Source: Glycine soja | Taxonomy: Eukaryota; Streptophyta; Magnoliopsida; Fabales; Fabaceae | NCBI RefSeq assembly: GCF_004193775.1 | Contig: NC_041007.1 | Coordinates: forward strand, 26,811,323-26,875,322 | Length of the DNA stretch: 64,000 bases | Direction: 5' to 3' | Notes under the pieces: model-generated | Databases searched by the model: none | What the model was told of the DNA's origin: nothing | The model's input: only the letters and a program-made list of their open reading frames with translations | Position numbers and translations under genes: made by a program | Part shown: positions 1 through 10,351 of the stretch, piece by piece | Position numbering within the stretch: position 1 is the stretch's first letter | How the letters are laid out: each line of letters begins with the position of its first letter

Positions 1-330
1 CCAAAACATCAACCAAAAATGAATTTTGCAGCGAAAAAGCCTGTAGAATTCACCCCAATTCTGGTGTCCTATGCTGACTTGCTCCCATATCTACTTGATA
101 ATTCAATGGTAGCCATAACCCCAGCCAAGGTTCATCAACCTCTATTTTTTCGAGGATATGACTCGAACACAACATGTGCTTATCATGGAGGAGCCACGGG
201 GCATTCCATTGAGCATTGTAGGGCCCTGAAGCGTAAGGGCAAAGTCTAATTGATGCGGGCTGGCTGAAATTTGAGGAGAATCACTTGTGAATCCTAACAT
301 TGACGAACGACACCACACATGGGGCAATTT
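1..330 (+). pseudogene. Ty3/gypsy (Tat/Ogre-like) gag fragment
   Basis: An open stretch from about 19 to 249 encodes the C-terminal part of a gypsy gag polyprotein. The visible marker is a zinc-knuckle-like segment, CAYHGGATGHSIEHC, followed by a basic stretch. In a shifted frame the family-typical DAGWLKFEE follows (about 255-285). This Cys-His pattern is common in large Tat/Ogre-type gypsy elements of legumes, and the lineage assignment rests on that resemblance. The same family appears on the opposite strand at 8639-10345. The fragment starts at the window edge. A frameshift after residue 76 breaks it, and no protease, reverse transcriptase or integrase follows before the 3' LTR at 6420, so pol has been lost or this is a deletion derivative. 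Confidence 0.6.
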
Positions 331-1559
331 TCAAAGCTGTTGTTAGATGTCTCTAATGACTCATCTTGATCTTCAAGTTTATGCCATTATCGTAAACCAC
401 AGTTACGATGCTAAATAAAATGGATAAATTTGACATCTTTGTCCCTCATCCTCTCACAAACACATCTTTTGCTTATTCAACTTCCACCGGAATGTGAGCG
501 CAAGCCATTGGTCTGTTTGCTCAAGCGACCTACGCTCCTGAGTGTTGACTTCCAAGACCATTCAATCAGAGATTACTCGTCTTGCACGTTGGTGGGGGTG
601 TCGTAAAACGATGAGTAAAGTTCAAAACAATAAGTTTCAAAATAAAAGAAAAAAAAGCATTTGATTGACTGTGTTTTCAAGTAAAATATAGACGTTCATG
701 TGACCTCATTTTATCATTCCTGAAAGTTTGTCTTTTTGAGAGAGAAGTGAGTTATCAAGAATAGGAGTCATTTGACTTAATCCGTCAATTGAAAAATCCT
801 TCAACTGTTTCTCGTCCTTAAAAGTCCTTTTTGAGAATCAGTCGCTTCTTTCATTCTTCCTTGCTACAAGGTTGTGAAAACAAGAAAACGATTGATACCT
901 CAAAGCCCTACACTAGGGCAATGAGGGGCACCATGCATAAACCTCAAGCAAACCTAGGGGCAGATCAGAAGTTCTCACCCAATAGGTTCCCTGCTACAAG
1001 GTCATGACGAAAGATAACGATTGGTACCTCAAAGCCTTACACTGGGGCAATGAGGGGCACCGTGCATGAGCCTCAAGCGAACCTAGGGGAATATCAAAAG
1101 TTCTCACCCGTCGATGTTTTTTTAAACAAAAAAAAGGGGGGGACAAATCCTGAAATTTCAATGGATTGATTAAACATCAAAACAACTCTGTTGCCGTCAC
1201 TCCAAAATGATCAAGTGACTAAATCAAACAGAACAAACACTCTAAGGGAGTTCCCGGAGAGATTTGCAAAAAGATAGGATGACGTTGCATGAATTAACAC
1301 CCCTTTCAAAAGGACAGTCAATCTGTGTTTTACAAAAAATTAAATCAAAATCAAAATCACAAAATAGGGAAAAAAATGTCATGAACATTGTACAACTCTC
1401 CATTACATTGCATTGTTTCATATGAAGTCTGCATTTACCAAATTGCATGACAAAGGTTGCATGCATCTGCATCCCTAAAAATCATGTTAACTGCATAGAT
1501 TTCCAACATCTAATGTCCAATCTTTTGAATTTGGGATGATCGGCCCTCTCAATGAGTCA
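331..1559. other. Non-coding internal region of the gypsy element
   Basis: No convincing coding region. A direct repeat of about 120 bp is present at roughly 865-980 and 985-1110. Both copies contain the words CTACAAGG, GGGCAATGAGGGGCACC and CCTAGGGG. The rest is moderately AT-rich and leads into the minisatellite. Confidence 0.5.
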
Positions 1560-2552
1560 ATCTCTTCCAAGGGCTACACGTCCTCACCATCAGAGGGCTA
1601 CACGTCCTCACCTTCAGAGGACTATACGTCCTCACCTTCGAGGACTACACGTCCTCACCTACAGAGGACTATACGTCCTCACCTTCAGAGGACTACACGT
1701 CCTCACCTTCAGAGGACTATACATCCTCACCATCAGAGGGCTGCACGTCCTCACCTTCAGAGGACTACACGTCCTCACCTTCAGAGGACTATACGTCCTC
1801 ACCTTCAGAGGACTACACATCCTCACCTTTAGAGGACTACAAGTCCTCGCCTTCAGAGGGCTGCACACCCTAGACTTTAGAGGACTACATGTCCTCACCA
1901 TCAGAGGACTACACGTCCTCGCCTTTAGAGGACTTCACGTCCTCACCTTTAGAGGGTTGCACGCCCTCACCATCAGAGGGCTACACGCCCTCACCTTCAA
2001 AGGACTACACGTCCTCGCCATCAGAGGACTACACGTCCTCGCCTTCAGAGGACTTCACGTCCTCAGCTTCAGAGGGCTGCACGCCCTCACCTTCAAAGGG
2101 CTACACGCCCTCGCCTTTGTAGGGCTACACGCCCTCACCTTCAGAGGACTACACGTCCTCACCGTCGGAGGGCTACACGCCCTCACCTTTAGTGGGCTAC
2201 AAGCCCTCGCCTTTAGAGGACTACACGTCCTCGCCATCAGAGGACTACACGTCCTCGCCTTCAGAGGACTACACGTCCTCGCCTTCAGAGGGCTACACAC
2301 CTTCGCCTTCATAGGACTACATGTCCTCACCTTTAGAGGGCTACACGCCCTCACCTTTAGAGGATTACACGTCCTCACCTTCAAAGGGCTATACACCCTC
2401 ATCTTCAGAGGACTATATGTCCTCCCCTTGAGAGGACTACACGTCCTCGCCTTTAGAAAGCGACACGTCCTCGCCTTCGGAGGGATGCACACTCCCTCGC
2501 CTTTAGAGGGCTATGCATCCTCGCTTTCAGAGGGCTCCACATCTGCACCTTA
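1560..2552 (+). repeat. 24-bp minisatellite of self-complementary units (about 41 copies)
   Basis: The period is 24 bp. Each unit contains GAGGAC-TACAC-GTCCTC or GAGGGC-TACAC-GCCCTC, a 6-bp inverted repeat around a 5-bp loop, joined by ACCTTCA-type spacers. Because 24 is a multiple of 3 and stops are rare, several frames on both strands stay open for hundreds of bases. One + frame gives a 333-residue repeat of RGLHVLTF-like octapeptides. I regard these frames as by-products of the repeat, not genes. Its position between a gag fragment and the 3' LTR fits the hypervariable 3' untranslated region known in Tat/Ogre-type retrotransposons. Confidence 0.9.
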
Positions 2553-2557
2553 AGAGA

Positions 2558-2611
2558 ATTTAAGGTCCTCTGCCCTTAAATGCTTAACCGAGACTTGTAC
2601 TCCCGGTTAAG
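2558..2611 (+). promoter_or_regulatory. Two adjacent stem-loops after the minisatellite
   Basis: TTTAAGG pairs with CCTTAAA around a short loop. It is followed directly by CTTAACCG (2583-2590) pairing with CGGTTAAG (2604-2611). The first hairpin has the same stem as one in the LTR at 7821-7841. Function unknown. Confidence 0.45.
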
Positions 2612-2885
2612 GGGCCAGTAGTTTCATTTTATCAGTTCCTGGGTCACCCTCTGATATTGGAGGGCGCCAACTGTGCGAATACAACCAAAGAGGGAGGCTA
2701 TCACGCAGCTACTATGCATACCGGGGCAAGATTTCACCCGTGCCACTGCAAAGAGACGAGTGCGGATCATGCGCACCAACTTGACCACTCTTACACAGAT
2801 ATGGATGACGTTGCTTAGAACATTCTGTCCAGCGACCGTAATGCCGATCTCCCCCTGCAGAAGTATCAGTTGGTCTGTGTCATCC

Positions 2886-3265
2886 CGACATAGGTAAGTA
2901 TGCATATGGTTCAACTAATTTCTGATGTCATCTATTGTTTGCAGGGATCACGCCCACAAGACACCCAGTGGACCCGGAGGAGCCCAACAGGGCCCAGGGG
3001 TTTCCAACTCTAGTTACGGGCCTTTGTCAGTCCTACAAGGTGCCCGTCCCCCCAGCAAGGTCATGCCATCATGACATAGGTAAGTATGCACATCACTCAA
3101 TTGATTTCTGATGTCTCTATTGTTTGCAAGGATCACGCCCGCAAGACACCCAGTGGACCCGGAGAAGCCCAACAGGGTCTTGGGATTTCCAGCTCTGATT
3201 ACGGGCCTCTGTCAGTTCTACGGAGTGTCTGTCACCCTCAGCAAGGTCATCAGGCCCCCTACCAA
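2886..3265 (+). repeat. Tandem duplication of about 185 bp with intron-like segments
   Basis: Two copies (about 2886-3073 and 3074-3265) share GGATCACGCCC, CCCAGTGGACCCGGA and ACGGGCCT. Each opens with a 51-nt segment that begins AG|GTAAGTATGCA and ends in TTGTTTGCAG or TTGTTTGCAAG (2894-2944 and 3080-3130). These look like splice donor and acceptor sites but are very close together for a plant intron. No long reading frame spans them. Confidence 0.6.
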
Positions 3266-3757
3266 CCGAGCTTTCATCAAGAAGTGATGCGCCCCCAAGC
3301 AGGCGTAGGGCGAGACACCACAGCAGCCTGGGGATAGCCAGCAGCGGGCAACAGACGCACCGCCACCACCTCTAGAGTTCACCTCAGCTCATCCACAAAA
3401 AGGGTAGAGCGTTGCCTATGACACATGGCCGACCAATAGGCGACCAAGTCCAAAGCCAAAGGTAAGCAAAGTACTAGGTCCATGACCGACAAGTCATCAG
3501 GCGTCCAGCTCAAGACGTTAAAGAAGCGCTACTAGGAGGCAACCTAGTAACTTTTAAATTTCTGCTTGTTATTTGATCACCTTTTGTTTCTCAAGTCATA
3601 GTAGGACACACCTAGTTGCTCATGATCCTATGAATATAAATAAAACAAGCACAAACTCAGAAGGTAGTCATACCTCACAAAATATATGTATGTGTGTTTA
3701 GGTAGTGAAAATACCTTAGATATGCATGTATGTAATTTAGGTAGCAGTCATACCTCA

Positions 3758-3800
<43 letters not shown>

Positions 3801-5140
3801 TATGTTTAGGTAGCAAGATACCTTGGATATGCATCTATATAGCAAAAATACCACACAAAAATATACATATGTTTAGGTAGCAAAATACCTCAAGAAAAAA
3901 ACAAAAACAAACAAGAACAAAAAATATATCTTTCGGCTAAAAAGCCAGCATGCTTTTGAAAAGAGATAACTTCCAGCTTTTCTTTGAAAAAATTCACTGA
4001 TCATAACCAGTTGTTGGAAAAAAATGTGTATACACCTGAAGGGTGAATGCTGTGAAAATTTTCCAAAACGCCCAAAATAGACTCGGATGAATGCATGGAT
4101 CGATAAAGGAACATATTTTGGAAAACACTGGGTTGACTTAAATAGAGGAAATGAATCCTGAGCCCTAGCATCACATGACCGTAAAAACTTGATGTTTGAG
4201 TGTCCACATAGGTGCATACATGACCAGTTTTGCATAAAATTTCCTAATCATCATTGTTGCATGTGTATCATGGAAATAATGTGGGACATCCCCTTTACCC
4301 CCAAACCGCTGGCCAAAACCTGGCATATATCATGTCCAGCCTTTCTACAAGCCTTGAGCCAAAATCCCAACTTACCATAAAACCTTGACCTAGGATGAGA
4401 ATGTCCATCCTTGCCCTCGGAAGAAAACAAAGAAAAGAAAATTCCCAATCAAGATTGGAAGAAAGCGAAAAAAAAGGAAGAAAGAAAAATTCGCGATCAA
4501 AGATCAGAAGAAAACAAAAAGAAATATACAGAAAGGTCTTTGGACCAGACAATATCTGAACAAAACAGAATTGTCACCAGGTAAAAAAGGAAAAGAAACC
4601 ACGACCTAAAGTGGTCCTCTCCCTTTGATTGCCAACCAAAATCCTGTGCATTGGTGACTTGTTTGCCTCACACTAAACAAAAATAGAAAAGGAAAAGGCC
4701 AAAAACACTCAAAGCCAAATTTCCCACCAAGAAAACAAACCATTCCCAAGAAAAAGTCCTATTGATCCATGATCACGCATGTAATCTTTGATTTGATGGG
4801 AAATGATTTGCAAAACCAAGTCATGGCATATCTATGGTTCGGAATTAGGATGAAACACTTACCTGTGTGAGGTTGATACACTTTGAGTGATTTTCTTCTA
4901 TTTTTGTTGAACCCAGTGTTTCCTCTAAATGGTCATTTAGAAACGAAATGCTAACATCCAAAATCTCATTTATGGTTATGAGAAAATTTTATCAGCATAC
5001 TCTCCTTCCCCGATAGACACATTGTTTTTCATCCAAAAAGCATATGTTGCTCTGATCAGTTGGAAGTTTTGTCTCTTTACTAAAGCATGTTTGCATTTTA
5101 GTGAAGAAAACACCGAGACTATTTTAGTCTCACAATTATC
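3266..5140. other. Non-coding internal gypsy region with a (TA)n tract
   Basis: No gene seen. It includes a (TA)n microsatellite at about 3764-3798. The phrases GGTAGCA and ATACCTCACAAAATATA recur nearby (3660-3890). Purine-rich stretches occur around 4380-4580. The short open frames here have no recognisable motifs. Confidence 0.5.
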
Positions 5141-5219
5141 CAGAACTACGTAGGTCTGAGTTCCTCATCACAAATTGAGGATACGTAGGAGCAAGAGCCT
5201 CGCTTTTGTCGATCGCCCC
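5141..5219 (+). promoter_or_regulatory. Paired stem-loop module ACTACGTAGGTCT (internal copy)
   Basis: CTACGTA (5146-5152) pairs with TACGTAG further on, enclosing a second arm. It is followed by CAAGAG (5192-5197) pairing with CTTTTG (5203-5208) around a 5-nt loop. The same module occurs inside LTR copies at 7920, 8252, 27533 and, on the - strand, near 10375-10430 and 36290-36360. This copy is not in an LTR. Confidence 0.55.
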
Positions 5220-5250
5220 ACAATCTCTGTCATACTGACCCTAAGATCAT

Positions 5251-6130
5251 ATGACATGCGGAGACAAATTATGGTCATCCGCACACCTTTTCGCCATCCA
5301 GAGACGATCGAGTCCGATGGCACGTAGAGACAAATTATGGTCATTCTGCACCTTTGTCATCCAGAGGCGGCGGGCCCGATGACATGCGGAGACAAATTAT
5401 GGTCATCCGCACACCTTTTCGCCATCCAGAGACGATCGAGTCCGATGGCACGCAGAGACAAATTATGGTCATTATGCACCTTTGTCATCCAGAGGCGGAA
5501 GGCCCGATGACATGCGGAGACAAATTATGGTCATCCGCACACCTTTTCACCATCCAAAGACGATCGAGTCCGATGGTACGCAGAGACAAATTATGGTCAT
5601 TCTGCACCTTTGTCATCCAGAGGCGGCGGGCCCGATGAGATGCAGAGACAAATTATGGTCATCCATACACCTTTTCGCCATCTAGAGATGATCGAGTCTG
5701 ATGGCACGCAGAGACAAATTATGGTCATTCTGCACCTTTGTCATCCAGAGGCGGCGAGCCCGATGACATGCGGGAGAACCATTTGGTCCTGCACTTTTTT
5801 TCACCTTTTGTCATCCAGAGGCGGTGGGCCCGATGACATGCGGTGGAACCTTATGGTCCCGCACTTTTTTCACCTTTTGTCATCCAGAGACGGTGGGTCC
5901 GATGACATGCGAGGGAACCTTATGGTCCCGCACCTTTTTTTCACTATCCAGAGACAATCAAGTCCGATAGCACGCGGAGACAAATTATGGTCATCCGCAC
6001 GCTTTTGCTATCTGTAAGACTCGACGCCTGATAGCACGCAGAGACTAACATTGTCTTCTGCGCCTTTTTTCATCCAGGGGCAGCGAGTCAGGTGGTGGGC
6101 GGAGATACCTTATGGTCATCAGCGCCTTTC
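5251..6130 (+). repeat. 128-bp higher-order tandem array (two 64-bp half-units)
   Basis: Unit starts at 5251, 5379, 5507, 5635 and 5763 give an exact 128-bp period. Each unit has two half-units sharing GAGACAAATTATGGTCAT and CATCCAGAG. From 5763 the array continues as shorter diverged units of about 69-70 bp carrying GAACC in place of GACAAATT, and it fades near 6130. Short frames crossing it are repeat artefacts. Confidence 0.9.
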
Positions 6131-6403
6131 ACCGACCGAGGGGAACGAATTCGGCAGTATCAGGATGATGTTGGTCGTTTGGTGCTGATCATTTTCAAAA
6201 ATTTTGCAGGTTTTTCACTCTCGTCGTCCGGAAACATTTAGGTACAGCGACGTGCGGAATTCTTCTCTGCTGGGCAGAGACGATTGGGTGCAATGGCGAA
6301 GGGAAGAGTTCCGCTAGCGGGGAAATAGACCGGCCGAATGATGTTCCGCTCGAACGAAATTAGTGTCTTATCTTTACTTCCCTTTTATCTCCAATAAAAG
6401 ACA

Positions 6404-6419
6404 AGTAAAGAGGGGCAAC
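6404..6419 (+). promoter_or_regulatory. Polypurine tract of the gypsy element
   Basis: AAGTAAAGAGGGGCAAC lies directly before the LTR start TGTCATACCC. This is the expected plus-strand primer position for a retrotransposon on the + strand. Confidence 0.65.
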
Positions 6420-8638
6420 TGTCATACCCTAATTTCGTCCGGGGACCATTTGTTTGGTGGGATGCGACCTTCGCATGACCGCTTCGAGGAACTTGACACC
6501 CATCGTTAGGCAATCCGTGAAGTTCCGCGACATGTCGGGAGTCGAAAGGAAGCATTATTGCGCAATCCGTAAAGTTCCGTAACATTCCAGAAGTCAAAGA
6601 GGGGATGGTTGCGTAATCCATAAAGTTTAGTGACATTACGGAAAGAAAAAAGTATCATTACATAATTCGTAAAGTTCCGTAACGTTACGGAAAAAGAATC
6701 AGCAAAAAAAGGTAAATGGGGTGTATTTAGTAAAATGGGAGTGCAAATAGCAATTTTCAAATCTGGGCCTAATGTGGAAGCAACCTAGCTCGCCTGGGCG
6801 AGCTGGGCGGCAACCACCTCCCCCGTTTTGTTAAAAAATGGCTTCCGGGGCTTCTGGGACTCCTGTAATGCTTCCGTAAAATTCTCATAACCCTAAATAA
6901 GCATATTTCAATTAATATGGGTGAGAAGGGAGAGAAAAAAAAGAAGAAAGTTAAGTCCTATAGGCTTCCGTAACTTTTCCGTAAATTACGAAAGAAGGGG
7001 GTGAACTTATCAAAATAAGGGGTGCAAATAGCAATTTTTGAAATTTTGAATATGGGCCTTCCAAAGTATTTTCGAAGCAGGATTGCTTCTGGAGGAAGCA
7101 ACCCAGCTCGCCTGGGCAAGCTGAGCTCGCCTAGGCGAGCTGGGCGGCAACCTCCTCCCTCTTTTTCCTATAAATAGGCGAAAGGGGGTTGTTCTATGGA
7201 TCTCTCATCCCCCTGGCTATGCATTTCAGCTGTTTTGGATGAAAAAAAAAATGTTTCCGTGAAAAAAATCTAAGCCAAGGTGCTTCGGTAACACTTCCGA
7301 GACGTTTCCGTGAGCAAATCCGTGAAGATTTTTCGTCGTTCTTCATCCGTTCTTCATTCTTCAACGGGTAATTTTTTGAATCCGAGACTTTCAATTCATT
7401 TCTTGTTTTTTTAGCTTTCATCTTCATTTCGTTCATTTTCGGTTTTCTTTTCTTCCGTTTCTTACGTGCTTTAACCGTTTATTTAAGCCGTTTTCTCACC
7501 TAATCAATGATAAAATGAATTTCAACCGATCATTTGTGTTGTAATCTCGTTTAATCACTGTTAAAGTAAAATCTAACCGATCGTTCACGTTGTAACCTCG
7601 GTTAAACCAAAAAAAGCAAAATAATAATTAAATAATCAAAATATCTTGAAAAATAATAATAAAAAAAATTAAAATATCTTTAAATAAAATAATAAAAAAA
7701 ATCAATCGGGCATTTTTCTTTGGAAGTTTCCTTGGATCAATTTACTAATAACCAAAGTGAAACTAAGGCTAAAATCAACTCACAAATCAAGCTTTGTCCG
7801 CAAAAATCACTAAAAACTGTTTTAAGGTCCAACGCCTTAAACGATCCTCTTTGCTTTTATCGGTTAACATGGACCATTCAAAAGCATGAAATCAACATGT
7901 AACTTTACCACTTTTGCAAGAACTACGTAGGTCTGATTTCCTCATCGCAATTGAGGATACGTAGGAGCAAAAGCCCCGCTTTTGTCGACCACCCCAAGAG
8001 ATCGTTAATGGTCCAACGCCTTAACGTTTCTCTCCTTTCACAACCAAGAGATCGTTAATGGCCTATTACCTTAACGTTTCTCTCCTTTCAAAAAAATAAG
8101 AGATCGTTAATGGTCCAACGCCTTAACATTTCTCTCCTTTCAAAATCAAAGGATCGTTTAATGGTCCAACACCTTAAATGACCTTTTGTTCAGTCAAAAT
8201 ATATCTTGCAAAAAAAGATAAAAACAACTTAACCAATGCTTAGTTCTCAAAGAACTACGTAGGTCTAATTTCCTTATCACAATTGAGGAATACGTAGGAG
8301 CAAGGGAAACACCCTTGTCGACCACAAAAGGATAAAAAATACAAAAGGCACAAAAAGACATAAAGACGTAAAAGGGAACATGAAACAATTTGAAGTCATA
8401 TTTGCACACTTGATTAAAGGTTGTCGTCCCTTGTGACGGACGCGTGGGGTGCTAATACCTTCCCCGTGCGTAAATATAACTCCCGAACCTTTCACTTAAA
8501 GTTCGTAGACCACACCTTTCCGGTTTTTCCGATGTTTTCCTCGAATAAACGTTGGTGGCGACTCCGCGCATTTTCCTCCCATGGAAGACCCACCTGCGAG
8601 CCCCGCGTCGCCCTCCCGCCGAAGGGTAGGTTGCGACA
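6420..8638 (+). mobile_element. 3' LTR of a Tat/Ogre-like gypsy element (2219 bp)
   Basis: Begins TGTCATACCCTAATTTCGTC and ends GGTAGGTTGCGACA, giving TG...CA ends. Related LTRs in the window start and end the same way (26679-27917 +; 35952-37562 -; partial 10352-11218 -). Inside it are four diverged sub-repeats of about 52 bp sharing AATCCGTAAAGTTCCG (6505-6690), the inverted repeat AGCTCGCC-TG-GGCGAGCT (6787-6804), hairpins with loop TCCAACG (7821-8190) and two copies of the ACTACGTAGGTCT stem-loop module (7920 and 8252). The 5' partner lies outside the window, so I could not test the target duplication. Confidence 0.8.
7819..8190 (+). promoter_or_regulatory. Cluster of hairpins with conserved loop TCCAACG in the LTR
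   Basis: At 7821-7841 TTTAAGG and CCTTAAA flank TCCAACG as a perfect 7-bp stem. At 8003-8026 CGTTAA and TTAACG flank the same loop, and further units follow near 8051, 8103 and 8153 at about 50-bp spacing. Related LTRs carry the same loop with different but still pairing stems. Role unknown. Confidence 0.6.
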
Positions 8639-10345
8639 GCAGATCATCCTTAACATGTATGACAGACACGTCCTTCCTTTCGTCTGGCCCTTGTGCGGCG
8701 TACTTCCATGGCACCGCCTTATCACTTTTATAAGGGAAGGGCGCAGGCTTCTTAACTGTAAAGGGCTAGAAACCTCAAGGCCTCTGAGTGATGACGTCCC
8801 TGGTGAAGTGGATCACCAAAGGCTTGGGCTTACTTGGGTTTTTATCATCTGACTGCATTCATACATCCCCATCCCCTTTCTTCGCATTGCAAACTTCAAT
8901 TTGGCCCCTGTTCATCATTCCCTCTAGCAACTCTTCCTCCATTGGACACGTCTCCACATCATGCAATGCCCCCAGATGCATTACACAGGAATCTCCTTTG
9001 TCACCATCAAGGCAAATCATATCAGCCTCGCACAATACTTCCAAAATGAACCTTCTAGAGGTTGACACGTCCCCTATCTGCTTCATCCCCTGAGGATCCC
9101 ATTCTTCCACTGCATTAACCGCTGAACCTCCATGACTAGCGAGTGGATTGGTCCTCACATTCGGATTGTCCTCTTGAAACGTCAGTCATCCCGCATCAAT
9201 CAAGCTTTGTACCTTGTGCTTGAAGGCCACACACTGCTCTATAGAATGCCCCAGAACACTACCATGATAGGCATAGGTTGCGTTGGGATTGTACCATCAG
9301 GGAAAGAGAGATTGATAGACCTTCCCGAGGCTCACCACAGCCATTTGGTTGCTGAGCAAAGATGGTAGTAGGTCAGCATAAGGCATCGGTATCGGGTGAA
9401 CTCCACGGGTTTTCTTTCTGGGAAGTTCCTCTTTGGGTTTGTGTTTGTGTTAGGATTGGTGTTTTTAGTTGGTCGAGACTGTGCGGGAAACGAATTTTGT
9501 GGGGGAGGCCTTTGTGGTTGAGTGGACAATCTTTGTTGGATGGGCGCCGGATTGGGAGGGGTTCCGATATTGGTTGAATAACTTGGTTGATGCGGGGAAT
9601 ATTGGTAGGTGGGGTTGTGAGGGGTTTGTTGGGATTTTGGCCATGTGGGAGCCGTGGTCACGGCATGGGCATCTCCCTCCCTTTTCTTGGCTCCGCTCAT
9701 TTCAGTCCTCCTATTGCCAGCCCCTGTTGAAGTGGCACAATCAAACTTGCCCCTTCTTAGGCCCACTTCAATTCTCTCGCCCGCAAATACCAGATATGCA
9801 AAGCTCGAAGGCATATAACCTACCATTTTCTCATAGTAGAACATTGGTAATGTTTCCACTATCATGGTTATCATCTCCCTTTCCATCACTAGAGGTGCTA
9901 CTTGGGCTGCCAAATCCCTCCATCTCTAGGCATATTCCTTGAAAGACTCATGCTCCTTCTTGCACATGTTTTGCAATTGCGTCCTCTCAGGAGCCATATT
10001 AGTGTTGTATTGATACTACCTGATGAAAGCAGCCATTTAGTCCTTCCAAGAACGGATTTGAAAAGCTTCCAGGTTAGTATACCAAGTGATTGTCACCCCG
10101 ACCAAACTCTCTTGAAAAAAGTGCATCAAGAGTTTCTCATCTTTTGAGTATGCCCCCATCTTTTGACAATACATCTTCAAGTGGTTCTTAGGACAAGTGG
10201 TCCCTTTGTACTTGTCGAAGTTTGGCACCTTGAATTTGGGAGGGATGACAACGTCGGGCACTAGGCATAATTCTACCATGCCGACAAAAGGGTAGTCACC
10301 AATCCCCTCAGCCTTTCCTCTATAAGATCAAATTTTCTCTTTCTT
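8639..10345 (-). pseudogene. Tat/Ogre-like gypsy gag region, broken
   Basis: Read on the - strand, 10279-10037 encodes a gag N-terminal part (VPDVVIPPKFKVPNFDKYKG, CPKNHLKMYCQKM). The segment 9913-9332 encodes a middle part with GERIEVGLRRGKF followed by a Pro/Gln/Asn-rich linker ending in KPVEF, the same motif that starts the fragment at position 25 on the + strand. The segment 9158-8859 encodes a further piece with TSRRFILEVLCEADMI. Frame breaks separate the pieces. The left end stops exactly where the LTR at 6420-8638 ends, so the LTR and this gag are abutting, opposite-strand copies of one family. Confidence 0.7.
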
Positions 10346-10351
10346 CCATGG

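Noticed and set aside
1560..2552. CRISPR-like array
   Set aside because: Units are continuous 24-bp repeats without unique spacers, and the genome is a plant nucleus.
1552..2553. 333-codon open frame of octapeptide repeats
   Set aside because: It is a by-product of a 24-bp tandem repeat without stops. Other frames and the opposite strand are open too, and no non-repeat domain is present.
5354..6017. Overlapping open frames with MSSRGGGPDDM-type repeats
   Set aside because: They follow the 128-bp array and change frame with unit length.
8421..8852. 143-codon frame on the + strand
   Set aside because: It runs over the LTR end and into the opposite-strand gag, and has no motif of its own.
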